Shown one piece after another: positions 7,601 to 13,282 of a DNA stretch of 13,282 bases. The notes beneath the pieces are model-generated. The model saw only the letters and a program-made list of their open reading frames with translations. It ran no database searches and had not been told where the DNA came from. A program made the position numbers and the translations under genes. The DNA is from CAVRZR01 sp964354215 (GTDB lineage: Bacteria > Actinomycetota > Coriobacteriia > Anaerosomatales > CAVRZR01), in assembly GCA_964354215.1 (NCBI GenBank), contig CAYGYT010000049.1, positions 1 to 13,282 of the forward strand, given 5' to 3'. Position 1 is the first letter of the stretch. Each line of letters opens with the position of its first letter.

Positions 7601-7778
7601 GATCGGGGCGTTGGGCACCTCTGGCGAGTGCTGGCTCGCGTTGGCCGGTCTGCACCGCGCCCGCGGACGCGAGGGTGAGGCACTGCGCTGCTACGATCGG
7701 GCGGCTTCGCAGTTCGGCGCGTGCGGTGCCCGTCACTTCGCGAAGCGGGTAGCAGCGGAGAGGGCTGCTGTGGGCTAG
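4626..7778 (+). CDS. Class III nucleotidyl cyclase - STAND ATPase - TPR multidomain protein
   Basis: A 1050-residue soluble signalling protein with three parts. (1) An N-terminal class III adenylate/guanylate cyclase domain (about 5-185) has metal Asp13 in FADLSGFT, metal Asp57 and Lys53 in DKFIGD, and Asn132 and Arg136 in GDTVNVASRL. The residue three before the Gly of that motif, usually Asp or Thr and substrate-specifying, is Ile125. (2) A STAND/AAA-type ATPase (about 200-560) has Walker A GAAGTGKS (231-238), Walker B VVFIEDVHWAD (from 354) and the downstream GGNPFHIEE block. (3) The rest (about 560-1050) is helical, TPR-like repeats, probably a sensor or scaffold. The layout resembles mycobacterial cyclase-ATPase proteins such as Rv0386 and Rv1358, but I see no C-terminal LuxR-type HTH. 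It probably makes cAMP or a related nucleotide under control of ligand or nucleotide binding. It is the only gene between the two tRNA-Ser remnants, and its third-position base use looks more mixed than that of the operon to its right, which fits acquisition. Confidence 0.92.
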   Translation: MAEHKWVTALFADLSGFTGLAERLDPEEVRDLLGRVFGELARAVADYEGHVDKFIGDAAMVLFGVPRAHEDDAVRALLVAREIQHRVSQLSVADDAGAHVRLNMHMGVATGPVLSSDPESELEQIVLGDTVNVASRLTEFAKPGEVVVSEQTYGLTCGQFDFEPLGELEVRGREAPVTAYRVIGLRNDPISVRRLTGLRADLVGRDSELQRLEAAAKRVRRGVGSFVTVIGAAGTGKSRLVADFRGQTRSSGWQWREAHCLAYAEHVPYFALTDMFGRAWGIEPTDRPETVHAKIVAGIRRLKGGDGHAAARMARLFGIESPLLAGLDPESWRQRLYDDTVDLLESLAGERPTVVFIEDVHWADGPSLALLRHVMQQLRRPVLFIATSRTADVSDGLREAARPEERLDQIVLDDLSPDEAVTMASSLLRTREVPEELERFIRLELGGNPFHIEEMINTLVGSGQLVGTGDDWRLTSPLTEASVPLTVRGAVAARLDMLQPVQKRIAQEASVMGRVFNVDVLERVAEHPGQVPEALDELVRLNLVTSSEGDLDGRYAFKHMLTQEAINGSLLREERREIHERVARAMEAAYRDRLPEFYEAIAMHYSNGLSAEKAVEYLAEAGDKSLDRYAVDQAYERYKEAYELAVSLATDQASERRLVEIVVRWARVCYYLGIFRELQGLLERHYTLALASEDCVRAAYEVWFGETLWHRQKVDAACEHLSAGLELAERCEDRQLVGLAHAQLAYALSDNGRIEEAVPHSEEGCVIAREFPHDYYLWEEAFSAAGYVHWCAGRPGPTLDAGCELVAYGEDHGNVRCLGFGHWTLALGYDIDGYFDRAVEENREALRVSTDPWLQQFPKLFMGICTVESGDYEESLRLCQEVIDYSHPRGADTLSIPAAGLVGASLAGLGRLDEGVAMLERSERQLRRDGRIWAHVHARYLLGALYANAATSDTPVSLRLVMNNARFFAFRAVRADAIARRHLEAAAQAADEIGALGTSGECWLALAGLHRARGREGEALRCYDRAASQFGACGARHFAKRVAAERAAVG

Positions 7779-7821
7779 CGAGCGAGGACGCCTTCGGATC
7801 CCCCTCGAGAACCGCTAGTCC
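7772..7821 (+). other. Foldback joining the cyclase stop codon to the right tRNA remnant
   Basis: GGGCTAGCG at 7772-7780, which contains the TAG stop, can pair over nine positions (one G.U) with CGCTAGTCC at 7813-7821 inside the tRNA-Ser remnant. This pairing competes with the remnant's own variable-arm hairpin, CCGGG (7820-7824) with CCCGG (7828-7832). It may act as a 3'-end structure of the cyclase mRNA. No T tract follows. Confidence 0.35.
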
Positions 7822-7864
7822 GGGTACCCCGGGCTCGAGGGTTCGAATCCCTCCCTCTCCGCCA
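7804..7864 (+). pseudogene. tRNA-Ser(CGA) 3' half, att-like site (right copy)
   Basis: Clearly tRNA-Ser from the anticodon loop onward. The loop is CTCGAGA (7804-7810, anticodon CGA at 7806-7808), followed by the anticodon-stem 3' strand ACCGC. The variable arm is a perfect 5-bp hairpin, CCGGG-TAC-CCCGG, and the T arm GAGGG-TTCGAAT-CCCTC leads to acceptor CCTCTCC, G and CCA. The bases before the loop (TCCCC) do not pair with ACCGC, and no D arm is present, so the 5' half is missing. Loss of similarity exactly at the anticodon loop is what tyrosine-recombinase crossover at a tRNA anticodon loop would leave. It begins 26 bases after the cyclase stop codon. Confidence 0.75.
7837..7864 (+). repeat. 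28-bp direct repeat, right copy (att core candidate)
   Basis: Identical to 4511-4538. The two copies enclose 3.3 kb containing only the cyclase gene. Confidence 0.85.
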
Positions 7865-7994
7865 TCTAGCTGGGAGAACGTGACCCCGATCCGAGCACGG
7901 AAGCCGGGGCCGCGTGCATTCCGGGGCGATCTGCAGACACGCTGCAAAGCCGAGCCGAGGGATCAGGACTGCGGCGCCACCGCCCGTGGAGGGC

Positions 7995-8720
7995 TCACTC
8001 AGGTGTAGCGCCCCCACGCTGCTCCTCGGCGAGCTCCGCACCCGTGCGCCCGGTCTTGGCCGCGCCTCGCATCATGCGCATGACGTGCGCGGTATCGAGG
8101 GTATGACCCTCGCGTTTGAGCTGGAACATGCGCATCGCCTCGGGGAGCTGCCCGGCGACGTAGATCACCGTGATAGCGATCGCGAAGTAGAACTCCGGGC
8201 TGCCGAGCCCGTCGCGCCACCAGAACCACGGGATGGTGAGCGCGACGCCGGCGACGTAGGCGACCGTTGGGAAGAGGCGGCCGAGAAGCATGCCGCCCGC
8301 GTGAGTGACGATGAGGCCGATCGGGCTGATCGCCATCAGCATGCCGAGGATCGAAGAGTTGCCGCCACCGCCGACGAAGCGGTACCACACCGGCCAGAGG
8401 TGCCCGACGAGCACCGCGACGCCGCAGATGAGGTCGTAGGGTTCGCCGGGGTAGAGCAGGTTGAATGCGAGGACCGGCACGAACGCCTTGGCCATGTCGA
8501 GGAAGCTCACGGTCATACCCCAGCGCGGACCGAGCGCGATCATGACGTTCGTCGCGCCGATGGCGTGGGAGACGAGTTCCGCCTCGCTATCGGTTGTGGG
8601 CGTGACGATGAGGGGAAGCGGCTCGCCTGGGCGTCGCCACGCGAGCACGAGACGCGCGAACGAGATCGAGCCGATGAGGTAGCCGCCTACGGCGGCGACG
8701 ACTGCCCCCGTTGTGTTCAC
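7995..8720 (-). CDS. PlsY-family membrane protein with degenerate acyltransferase motifs
   Basis: A 241-residue polytopic membrane protein of the glycerol-3-phosphate acyltransferase (PlsY) family. Canonical PlsY transfers an acyl group from acyl-phosphate to glycerol-3-phosphate at the inner membrane. Family landmarks are GSISFA (17-22), IGATNVM (54-60), the FLDMAKAF helix (73-80), GHLWPVW (106-112) and FVGGGGNSS (115-123). Two catalytic loops deviate from the PlsY consensus as I know it. The GSGNxGATN loop has lost its GSGN part (ELVSHAIGATN), and FxGGKGVAT has Gly in place of the Lys. About 5-6 membrane helices are visible, with a charged C-terminal tail (about 200-241) that ordinary PlsY lacks. 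The GTG start overlaps the TGA of the ABC ATPase by 4 bp, so the two are translationally coupled. It is the last gene of the operon. It may be a divergent acyltransferase or a non-catalytic relative. Confidence 0.75.
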   Translation of the reverse strand: MNTTGAVVAAVGGYLIGSISFARLVLAWRRPGEPLPLIVTPTTDSEAELVSHAIGATNVMIALGPRWGMTVSFLDMAKAFVPVLAFNLLYPGEPYDLICGVAVLVGHLWPVWYRFVGGGGNSSILGMLMAISPIGLIVTHAGGMLLGRLFPTVAYVAGVALTIPWFWWRDGLGSPEFYFAIAITVIYVAGQLPEAMRMFQLKREGHTLDTAHVMRMMRGAAKTGRTGAELAEEQRGGATPE

Positions 8721-9427
8721 AGCACGATCTCGTACTCGGGCTCAGCCTCGGCCTCGGCGATGAGGCCGTCGCGCATGTTCACGCGGGTCCTACACGTGCC
8801 GGCCACGTTCGGGTCGTGCGTGACGAGCAGAAGCGTCATGCCTTCCTCGCGGTTGAGCCGCGTGAGCTCGGCCATGATCTCGGCCGAGGTGTTCGAGTCG
8901 AGGTTGCCAGTCGGCTCATCAGCCATGAGCACGCATGGGTCGTTCATGAGGGCGCGCGCGATCGCCACGCGCTGCTGCTCGCCGCCGGAGAGCTCCGAGG
9001 GCTTGTGGCTCACGCGGTCGGCAAGCCCGAACAGGCCGAGGAGCTCGGTCGCGCGCCGCATCGCCTCGCGTCGCGACTTGCCCGCGTACTCGCCGGCGAG
9101 CGCGACGTTCTCGGCGGCCGACAGCGTCGAGAGCAGGTTGAAGCCTTGGAACACGAAGCCCACCTGGCTCGAGCGCAACGCCGCGAGCTTGCGGTCCGTG
9201 AGGGTGTCGACACGCGCCTCCTCGAGCCACACCCCGCCCGAGTCGGGTCGGTCGAGTCCCCCGGCGACGTGCATGAGCGTGGACTTGCCCGAGCCGGACG
9301 GTCCCATGATCGCGACCATGTCCCCGGACTCGACCTCGAGGGTCACGCCGCGCAGGGCATCGACGTAGTTGTCGGACGCCAGCCGATAGCGCCGCGTGAC
9401 GCCGTTGAGTCTGAGTGCGACAGCCAC
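8717..9427 (-). CDS. LolD/MacB-type ABC transporter ATP-binding protein
   Basis: A 236-residue cytoplasmic ATPase that powers the FtsX-type permease encoded just upstream. Every motif is intact: Walker A GPSGSGKS (42-49), Q-loop Gln94, signature LSGGEQ (146-151), Walker B VLMADE (166-171), D-loop NLDS (175-178) and H-loop His204. The ADEPTGNLDS form and the length match the LolD/MacB/FtsE-like (MacB superfamily) ATPases. An in-frame start 26 codons earlier would run into the permease gene. The GTG at 9427 has AGGAG 7 nt upstream and begins 10 bp after the permease stop, so it is preferred. The C terminus is acidic (EAEAEPEYEIVL). No MacA-like adaptor gene lies nearby. Confidence 0.93.
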   Translation of the reverse strand: MAVALRLNGVTRRYRLASDNYVDALRGVTLEVESGDMVAIMGPSGSGKSTLMHVAGGLDRPDSGGVWLEEARVDTLTDRKLAALRSSQVGFVFQGFNLLSTLSAAENVALAGEYAGKSRREAMRRATELLGLFGLADRVSHKPSELSGGEQQRVAIARALMNDPCVLMADEPTGNLDSNTSAEIMAELTRLNREEGMTLLLVTHDPNVAGTCRTRVNMRDGLIAEAEAEPEYEIVL

Positions 9428-9434
9428 GTGCGGT

Positions 9435-9439
9435 CTCCT
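9435..9439 (-). promoter_or_regulatory. Ribosome-binding site deciding the ABC ATPase start
   Basis: AGGAG, overlapping the TAG stop of the permease, lies 7 nt before the GTG at 9427. It supports the shorter start and coupled translation with the permease. Confidence 0.6.
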
Positions 9440-10604
9440 ACTCGTACCTGAGCGCTTCGACGGGTTCGAGCCGTGCCGCGTGCCACGCGGGCCAGAGCCC
9501 CGCAAGTACGCCGAGGACGAGCGAGAAGATCAGCGACCCGACGGCAAGGCGCGGCGTGAGCAAGAAGAGCTGCGTGGTGCCCATGACGTCGGAGCGGTTA
9601 GTCGCGTCCACGATGATCCAGCCAAGCCCGATGCCGAGGAGTCCCCCCGCGAGCCCGATCACAGCGGCCTCACTCACGAATTGGCGCATGATCGCGGCAC
9701 GCGTGGCCCCGATCGCCTTGCGTATGCCGATCTCGCGCGTGCGCTCGGAGACCGACATCGTCATCGTGTTGATGATCGAGAGACCGCCCACGACGAGCGC
9801 GATGAGGCCCACGGTGTAGATGAGGTAGTTGAAGATCTCGAGGGGCTCTTTGACGAACTCCTCGAAGCCGGCCGGACCCTGGACGTTGTAGGAGTCACCG
9901 AGCTTGTCGGCGACGATGTCCACGAGCTCGTCGGGATCCACGTCGTCCTCGGCGTAGAGCACGATGGACGTCGCGAGCGTGTCGATGTCCACCTTCTCCG
10001 CGATCGTCTCGGGCAGCGTGTCGATGAAGATCTCGCGCGCGTCGTCGAGGGTCATGACGACCGTGGCATCGGGAGCCGAGAGCGTGCGGTCGTAGATGCC
10101 GACCACCTCGAACTCCTTGCCGCGTATTTCGACGGTGCCGCCGACCTCGGCGCGGAGCTGCTTGACAAGGTCGGCCCCCACGGCCACCTTGCCCGCGTCG
10201 TCCCCGGCGAGCTCTCGTCCCTCGGCGATGGAAGTGACGAAGTCCTCGACGCCCACCTCACGGAAGTCGGTCGCCTCGACCATGGGCGGCGTGCCCATGC
10301 TAATCGTCTGTACATCGTCTTCGAGCAGGAAGTTGAGCACGACCGATCCGCGCTCGACGCCGTCCATATCCTCGACTTTGTCGAGTACCTCCGAGGAGAT
10401 CGGCGACATGCCGAAGCCAGCGAACGTGGAGCCGTCGGTGACGATGACCTTGTCGGCGTAGTACTTCACGCCGCCGTCCACCAGGAGCTGGAGCTTCTCG
10501 GCGACCGAGCCCATGACGACGAGCGCGAGCACGCCGATGGCGATGCCGAAGATGGTGAGCAGCGCCCGTCCCTTTCGCCGGAAGACGTTACGCAGGGTTC
10601 GCAC
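9438..10604 (-). CDS. MacB/FtsX-family ABC transporter permease
   Basis: A 388-residue inner-membrane permease with the standard four-helix MacB layout: TM1 (about 15-35), a large extracytoplasmic MacB-type domain (about 36-255), then TM2 (258-280), TM3 (313-333) and TM4 (353-373). The cytoplasmic loop after TM2 carries SERTREIGIRKAIGAT, the coupling-helix signature of this superfamily. The C terminus ends in the typical PxxAxRxxPVEALRYE. Such permeases often act as mechanotransmitters, exporting substrates or extracting lipoproteins, and the substrate cannot be read from the sequence. The GTG start has GGAG about 6 nt upstream. It lies 42 bp after the PEP-utilising enzyme gene and 10 bp before its ATPase gene, clearly in one operon. 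Confidence 0.93.
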   Translation of the reverse strand: MRTLRNVFRRKGRALLTIFGIAIGVLALVVMGSVAEKLQLLVDGGVKYYADKVIVTDGSTFAGFGMSPISSEVLDKVEDMDGVERGSVVLNFLLEDDVQTISMGTPPMVEATDFREVGVEDFVTSIAEGRELAGDDAGKVAVGADLVKQLRAEVGGTVEIRGKEFEVVGIYDRTLSAPDATVVMTLDDAREIFIDTLPETIAEKVDIDTLATSIVLYAEDDVDPDELVDIVADKLGDSYNVQGPAGFEEFVKEPLEIFNYLIYTVGLIALVVGGLSIINTMTMSVSERTREIGIRKAIGATRAAIMRQFVSEAAVIGLAGGLLGIGLGWIIVDATNRSDVMGTTQLFLLTPRLAVGSLIFSLVLGVLAGLWPAWHAARLEPVEALRYE

Positions 10605-10646
10605 AGGCGCTCCGATCGGTGTCCGGGTGCGCGATCCGGCCGGGCG

Positions 10647-12938
10647 TCACGACGCGGCCCCCAGGACGGCCACAGTACCCTCGAACCCATCGACGGTGAC
10701 AAGCGTGCCTTCTTCGAGCGCGAGCGCGCCGCGCACTGAGACGATCGCGGGCACGCCGAGCTCGCGTGCGAGGATCGCGCTGTGCGAGAGCAGGCCGCCG
10801 GATTCGGCGATGATGGCGCCGGCGTGCGTGAAGAGGGGCGTCCAGCTCGCGTCCGAGAACGGCACGACGACGACGTCGCCTTCGGAGATGCGCTCGAGCT
10901 CGTCGAGACCGCGGCACACGACGACGCGCCCGGTGTAGCGGCCGCGCGATGACGCGATGCCGCGGAGCGTGCGGCGCTTGGGCATCTCGACGAGATCCGC
11001 GGTCTCGCCGACGACCACCTCGGGCGGCGCGCCCTTCGAAGCGGCCTCGACCTCGTCGCGTCGGCCGACGACGACTGCGCGGGCTTCAGCGGCCGTGAGG
11101 CTGCCGCGCACGATGCGTCTCAGCTCGTCGAGGGTGAGGTAGAAGATGTCTTCCGCTGCCTCGAGTGCCCCGGCGTCGATGAGCCGATCGGCGAGCGCGA
11201 GGACGAGCGGGCGGTATAGCCCGTACGTGTACGTGTAGAGCGAGCTCGTTTCGTCGCGGAGCGTGTGGTAGCGCGCCGCGCGGTCCCACGCCTTTCGCAG
11301 GCGTCGGCCGTCGGGCGGCTCGGTCGCACCGCGCGCGCGTCCCTTCGGGGCGTCGAGGCGTACCGCGACCATCTGGAGTATGCGCTCGGGCTGCTCGGAC
11401 CAGGGCGAGCTCGAGAGGTCGACACCGCTCTCGGCGAGGTGGCCGAAGCCGTGCATGAACTCGTCGAACGCCTCGAGGAAGGGCTCGGCGCCGTCGCCGG
11501 CCCGCAGGGTGTCGAGGTCGCCCGTGCGCAGAGTCGCGAGATCGTCCGGACCGAGCGCGCGCGCCGCCTCCGCGAGGCGGTCGAGCGCGTGCCCGACGTC
11601 GTGTTCGGACTCGCCGTCGCCGCGCAGGTCGACCGGCTCGTCGCGTTCGAGGAGCCCCGCCTTCTGCATGCGGCTCCGCAGCCGCATCGAGAACATGCGT
11701 AGCAGCATGAGCGTGACGACGTGGTGGTAGGTCGACTCCTTCATCTGCGGTTCGAGCGCGTCGATGCGGTCGAGGAGCGCTGCCGCATCGAGGGTGGCTG
11801 GATCGACCTGCTCGGCGAACGCGCGACTGCGCTCCCACACGCCGGGGAGCTCGCGCTCGAGGATGCGGTCGTAGCGGCCGAAGTGCATGACCGCGCGTCT
11901 CAGCTGCGGCAGGCGCCTGAGCGCCCGCGGCGTGGGATGCGGCATGCGCGGCATGGATGCGCCGCGCTCCATGCCCGCGAGCAGTTCGAGCGACTCCTCA
12001 GGCAGTCCGAACTCGGCGAAGAGGCGTGAAAGCGCACCGACGTTGATGTAGAAGCGGTAGTGGATGAGCGTCCCGAGCTCGCTCGCGTCGACGTCGAGTG
12101 GGCCGAAGACGTCCTCGAGGAAGCTCAGGAACACGCCGCTCTTGAGCGGGCCGTTCACCGACCACACGAGCGGCAAGATGATGCCGGGGAGCATGTCGCG
12201 CGCCATGCGGCTCGAGTAGATACTCGGCCGCGCGCCGGCGGTGATCGGGCGGACCTGAAGCCACCACAGCGAGCCGTCGTGCGCCCACTCCGCGTCGACC
12301 GGGGTGCCGAACGCGCGCTCCATGCGTTCGACGCCGTCGGCGATCGCCCCGGCGACCGCGTCGGGCAGCAGCGGGTCGTCGGGCTTGAGGAGCCACTCGC
12401 CGTGCTTGCGCACCCAGCGCTGCGGTCGCGCGCGTCCGGCGAGCAGGTCCTCCGAGGTGCCGCATACGGCCTCAATGACGCACTCCTTGATGCCGCTGAC
12501 GGGGTTGCGGGAGAACACGACGCCCGCGGCGTCGGCATGCACCATGCGCTGGATGAGTACCGCGGACGCCTGAGCGTCGCCATCGGTACCGTATGCGCTG
12601 CCCTCGCCTGATCCGGGAGCGGCGACCTTGAGCACGGCCCTTGGCACTTCGGCGGCGGGCACGTCGAGGATAGTCAAGAACTGCCCGGCGTACGAGCGCT
12701 CCTCACCGTCTTCCACGCTCGCCGAGGAGCGGACCGCGTAGGTGTATGCATGATCGATCGCCGAGGAGAGGCGCTCGGCGAGATCGCCGGTATCGGAGCC
12801 GACGGTTGTGGACGAGGGGATGACCCACGCATCGGGCACGTCGAAACCTAGCGCCGCGAGGCGGGCGAGGGAGCGCGCCTTGCTGCCGACGTCGCGGCGT
12901 CGCCGTGCTCGGCCGAGCATGAGTACGCGTGCGGCCAC
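10647..12938 (-). CDS. PEP/pyruvate-dikinase-like phosphotransferase (PEP synthase / rifampicin phosphotransferase superfamily)
   Basis: A 763-residue cytoplasmic enzyme with the N-terminal PPDK ATP/pyruvate-binding domain and a C-terminal swivelling phosphohistidine domain. The ATP-grasp part shows VGSKARSLA (17-25), the nucleotide loop VRSSASVED (69-77) and the metal-binding stretch AEWAHDGSLWWLQVRPIT (216-233, with Glu217 and Gln227). A long helical middle region (about 240-640) is the substrate-side part in rifampicin phosphotransferases. The C-terminal mobile domain has GGLLSHSAILARELGVPA with the phospho-carrier His719. There is no C-terminal PEP-binding barrel, so it is the size and layout of rifampicin-phosphotransferase-like enzymes rather than PpsA. 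The stretch between the first strand (VIP, 39-41) and the RSSA loop is only about 28 residues, shorter than usual. The substrate is unknown, and antibiotic inactivation is not implied. The GTG at 12938 has a strong GGGGAGGA just upstream; in-frame starts further out lack one. First gene of the operon. Confidence 0.85.
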   Translation of the reverse strand: MAARVLMLGRARRRRDVGSKARSLARLAALGFDVPDAWVIPSSTTVGSDTGDLAERLSSAIDHAYTYAVRSSASVEDGEERSYAGQFLTILDVPAAEVPRAVLKVAAPGSGEGSAYGTDGDAQASAVLIQRMVHADAAGVVFSRNPVSGIKECVIEAVCGTSEDLLAGRARPQRWVRKHGEWLLKPDDPLLPDAVAGAIADGVERMERAFGTPVDAEWAHDGSLWWLQVRPITAGARPSIYSSRMARDMLPGIILPLVWSVNGPLKSGVFLSFLEDVFGPLDVDASELGTLIHYRFYINVGALSRLFAEFGLPEESLELLAGMERGASMPRMPHPTPRALRRLPQLRRAVMHFGRYDRILERELPGVWERSRAFAEQVDPATLDAAALLDRIDALEPQMKESTYHHVVTLMLLRMFSMRLRSRMQKAGLLERDEPVDLRGDGESEHDVGHALDRLAEAARALGPDDLATLRTGDLDTLRAGDGAEPFLEAFDEFMHGFGHLAESGVDLSSSPWSEQPERILQMVAVRLDAPKGRARGATEPPDGRRLRKAWDRAARYHTLRDETSSLYTYTYGLYRPLVLALADRLIDAGALEAAEDIFYLTLDELRRIVRGSLTAAEARAVVVGRRDEVEAASKGAPPEVVVGETADLVEMPKRRTLRGIASSRGRYTGRVVVCRGLDELERISEGDVVVVPFSDASWTPLFTHAGAIIAESGGLLSHSAILARELGVPAIVSVRGALALEEGTLVTVDGFEGTVAVLGAAS

Positions 12939-13282
12939 TGCGTCCTCCCCACGTCCGCGGGTGGACCCCGTCGTGGTCTGCCAGCTGTCTTCGTGCCTCG
13001 TCAGCAAGTATAGCGACTGGCACACAATACCCGCGAGCAGGGGAATGAACCCGCACCCGCGCTCGGAACCCAGGGTCGAGGAGGCGTGCGGTCGGCATCG
13101 ATCGCGGCGCGCAGAAGTGCGAGGCCGCTGTGTCAACCAAACGAACCGTCGGCCCGAAAGCGTCTGCCGTCGACAAGGCGCTCATGGCTTCTGGCCGTTC
13201 GCAGGAGGCGCCAGCGCTGCTGTCCCGTCTGCAAACCAGACTGCAAACGAATGGGACACAACCAGACGCGACTGGACAACAC
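12939..13282. other. Operon leader and right-edge region, no firm gene
   Basis: These 344 bp lie upstream of the leftward operon. TATACT on the minus strand (13012-13007) is a fair -10 element about 70 nt before the GTG start, but no good -35 stands 16-18 bp upstream of it. On the plus strand a frame is open from GTG at 13130 to the window end (51 codons, ending ...NGTQPDATGQH). It lacks a clear RBS and a recognisable family, and it includes an LQTRLQT tandem from the short repeat CTGCAAAC (13229-13236 and 13241-13248). It could be the start of a divergent gene or noncoding DNA. Confidence 0.3.
12943..12950 (-). promoter_or_regulatory. Strong ribosome-binding site for the dikinase-like gene
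   Basis: GGGGAGGA on the minus strand sits 4 nt before the GTG at 12938. It decides against the upstream in-frame ATG at 13136, whose extra 66 codons give no recognisable protein sequence. Confidence 0.65.

Noticed and set aside
7757..7864. A complete tRNA-Ser or tRNA-Sec gene, using GGAGAGG at 7757 as the 5' acceptor strand
   Set aside because: The acceptor strands pair well, but the total would be about 108 nt. There is no D arm, the bases before the anticodon loop do not pair with ACCGC, and the 5' strand lies inside the cyclase coding sequence. It is better read as a 3' half plus a fortuitous complement.
7914..9368. A 484-codon plus-strand frame, and similar long plus frames over 9396-10739
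   Set aside because: They are antisense to the PlsY-like, ABC ATPase and permease genes, whose motifs are unambiguous. The His/Arg/Asp-rich composition is typical of the reverse strand of high-GC genes.
12939..13136. An N-terminal extension of the dikinase-like protein from an ATG at 13136
   Set aside because: The 66 extra residues match nothing recognisable, and the GTG at 12938 has a much stronger ribosome-binding site right at the start of the conserved domain.

Overview
The window is 13.3 kb of high-GC bacterial DNA. The GTG starts, the strong G/C third-position bias and the encoded CCA on the tRNA-Ser remnants fit a high-GC Gram-positive, possibly an Actinomycetota lineage such as Coriobacteriia. 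That placement is inference, because no marker gene is present.

Left part (1-4300). The 3' tail of an unidentified membrane protein (1-102, +) faces a complete P-type cation ATPase (251-2989, -). The ATPase has the full catalytic machinery but has lost part of the Ca2+-site residue set. A long spacer with no convincing gene (2990-3662) separates it from a small divergently transcribed lipoprotein with a PepSY-like C-terminal region (3663-4271, +). The spacer may hold one 33-codon ORF.

Middle part (4392-7864). One large gene (4626-7778, +) encodes a class III nucleotidyl cyclase fused to a STAND-type ATPase and a long TPR-like helical tail. The gene sits between two tRNA-Ser 3' halves (about 4479-4538 and 7804-7864). 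These share an identical 28-bp block covering the T arm, acceptor strand and CCA. Neither copy has a recognisable 5' tRNA half. The 3.3-kb unit therefore looks like a single-gene cargo between att-like sites, with no integrase inside it. Strong dyads lie just left of the left copy. The right copy begins 26 bases after the cyclase stop codon.

Right part (7995-12938, all -). A compact four-gene operon is read right to left. It encodes a PEP/pyruvate-dikinase-like (rifampicin-phosphotransferase-like) enzyme, a MacB/FtsX-type permease, its LolD/MacB-type ATPase, and a PlsY-family membrane protein with degenerate acyltransferase motifs. Spacings are 42 bp, 10 bp and a 4-bp GTGA overlap, so the four are probably co-expressed. 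A PEP-dependent phosphotransferase, an envelope-type ABC module and a PlsY-like protein together suggest an envelope or lipid-related role that I cannot name. The final 344 bp hold the operon's leader and a weakly supported open frame running off the right edge.
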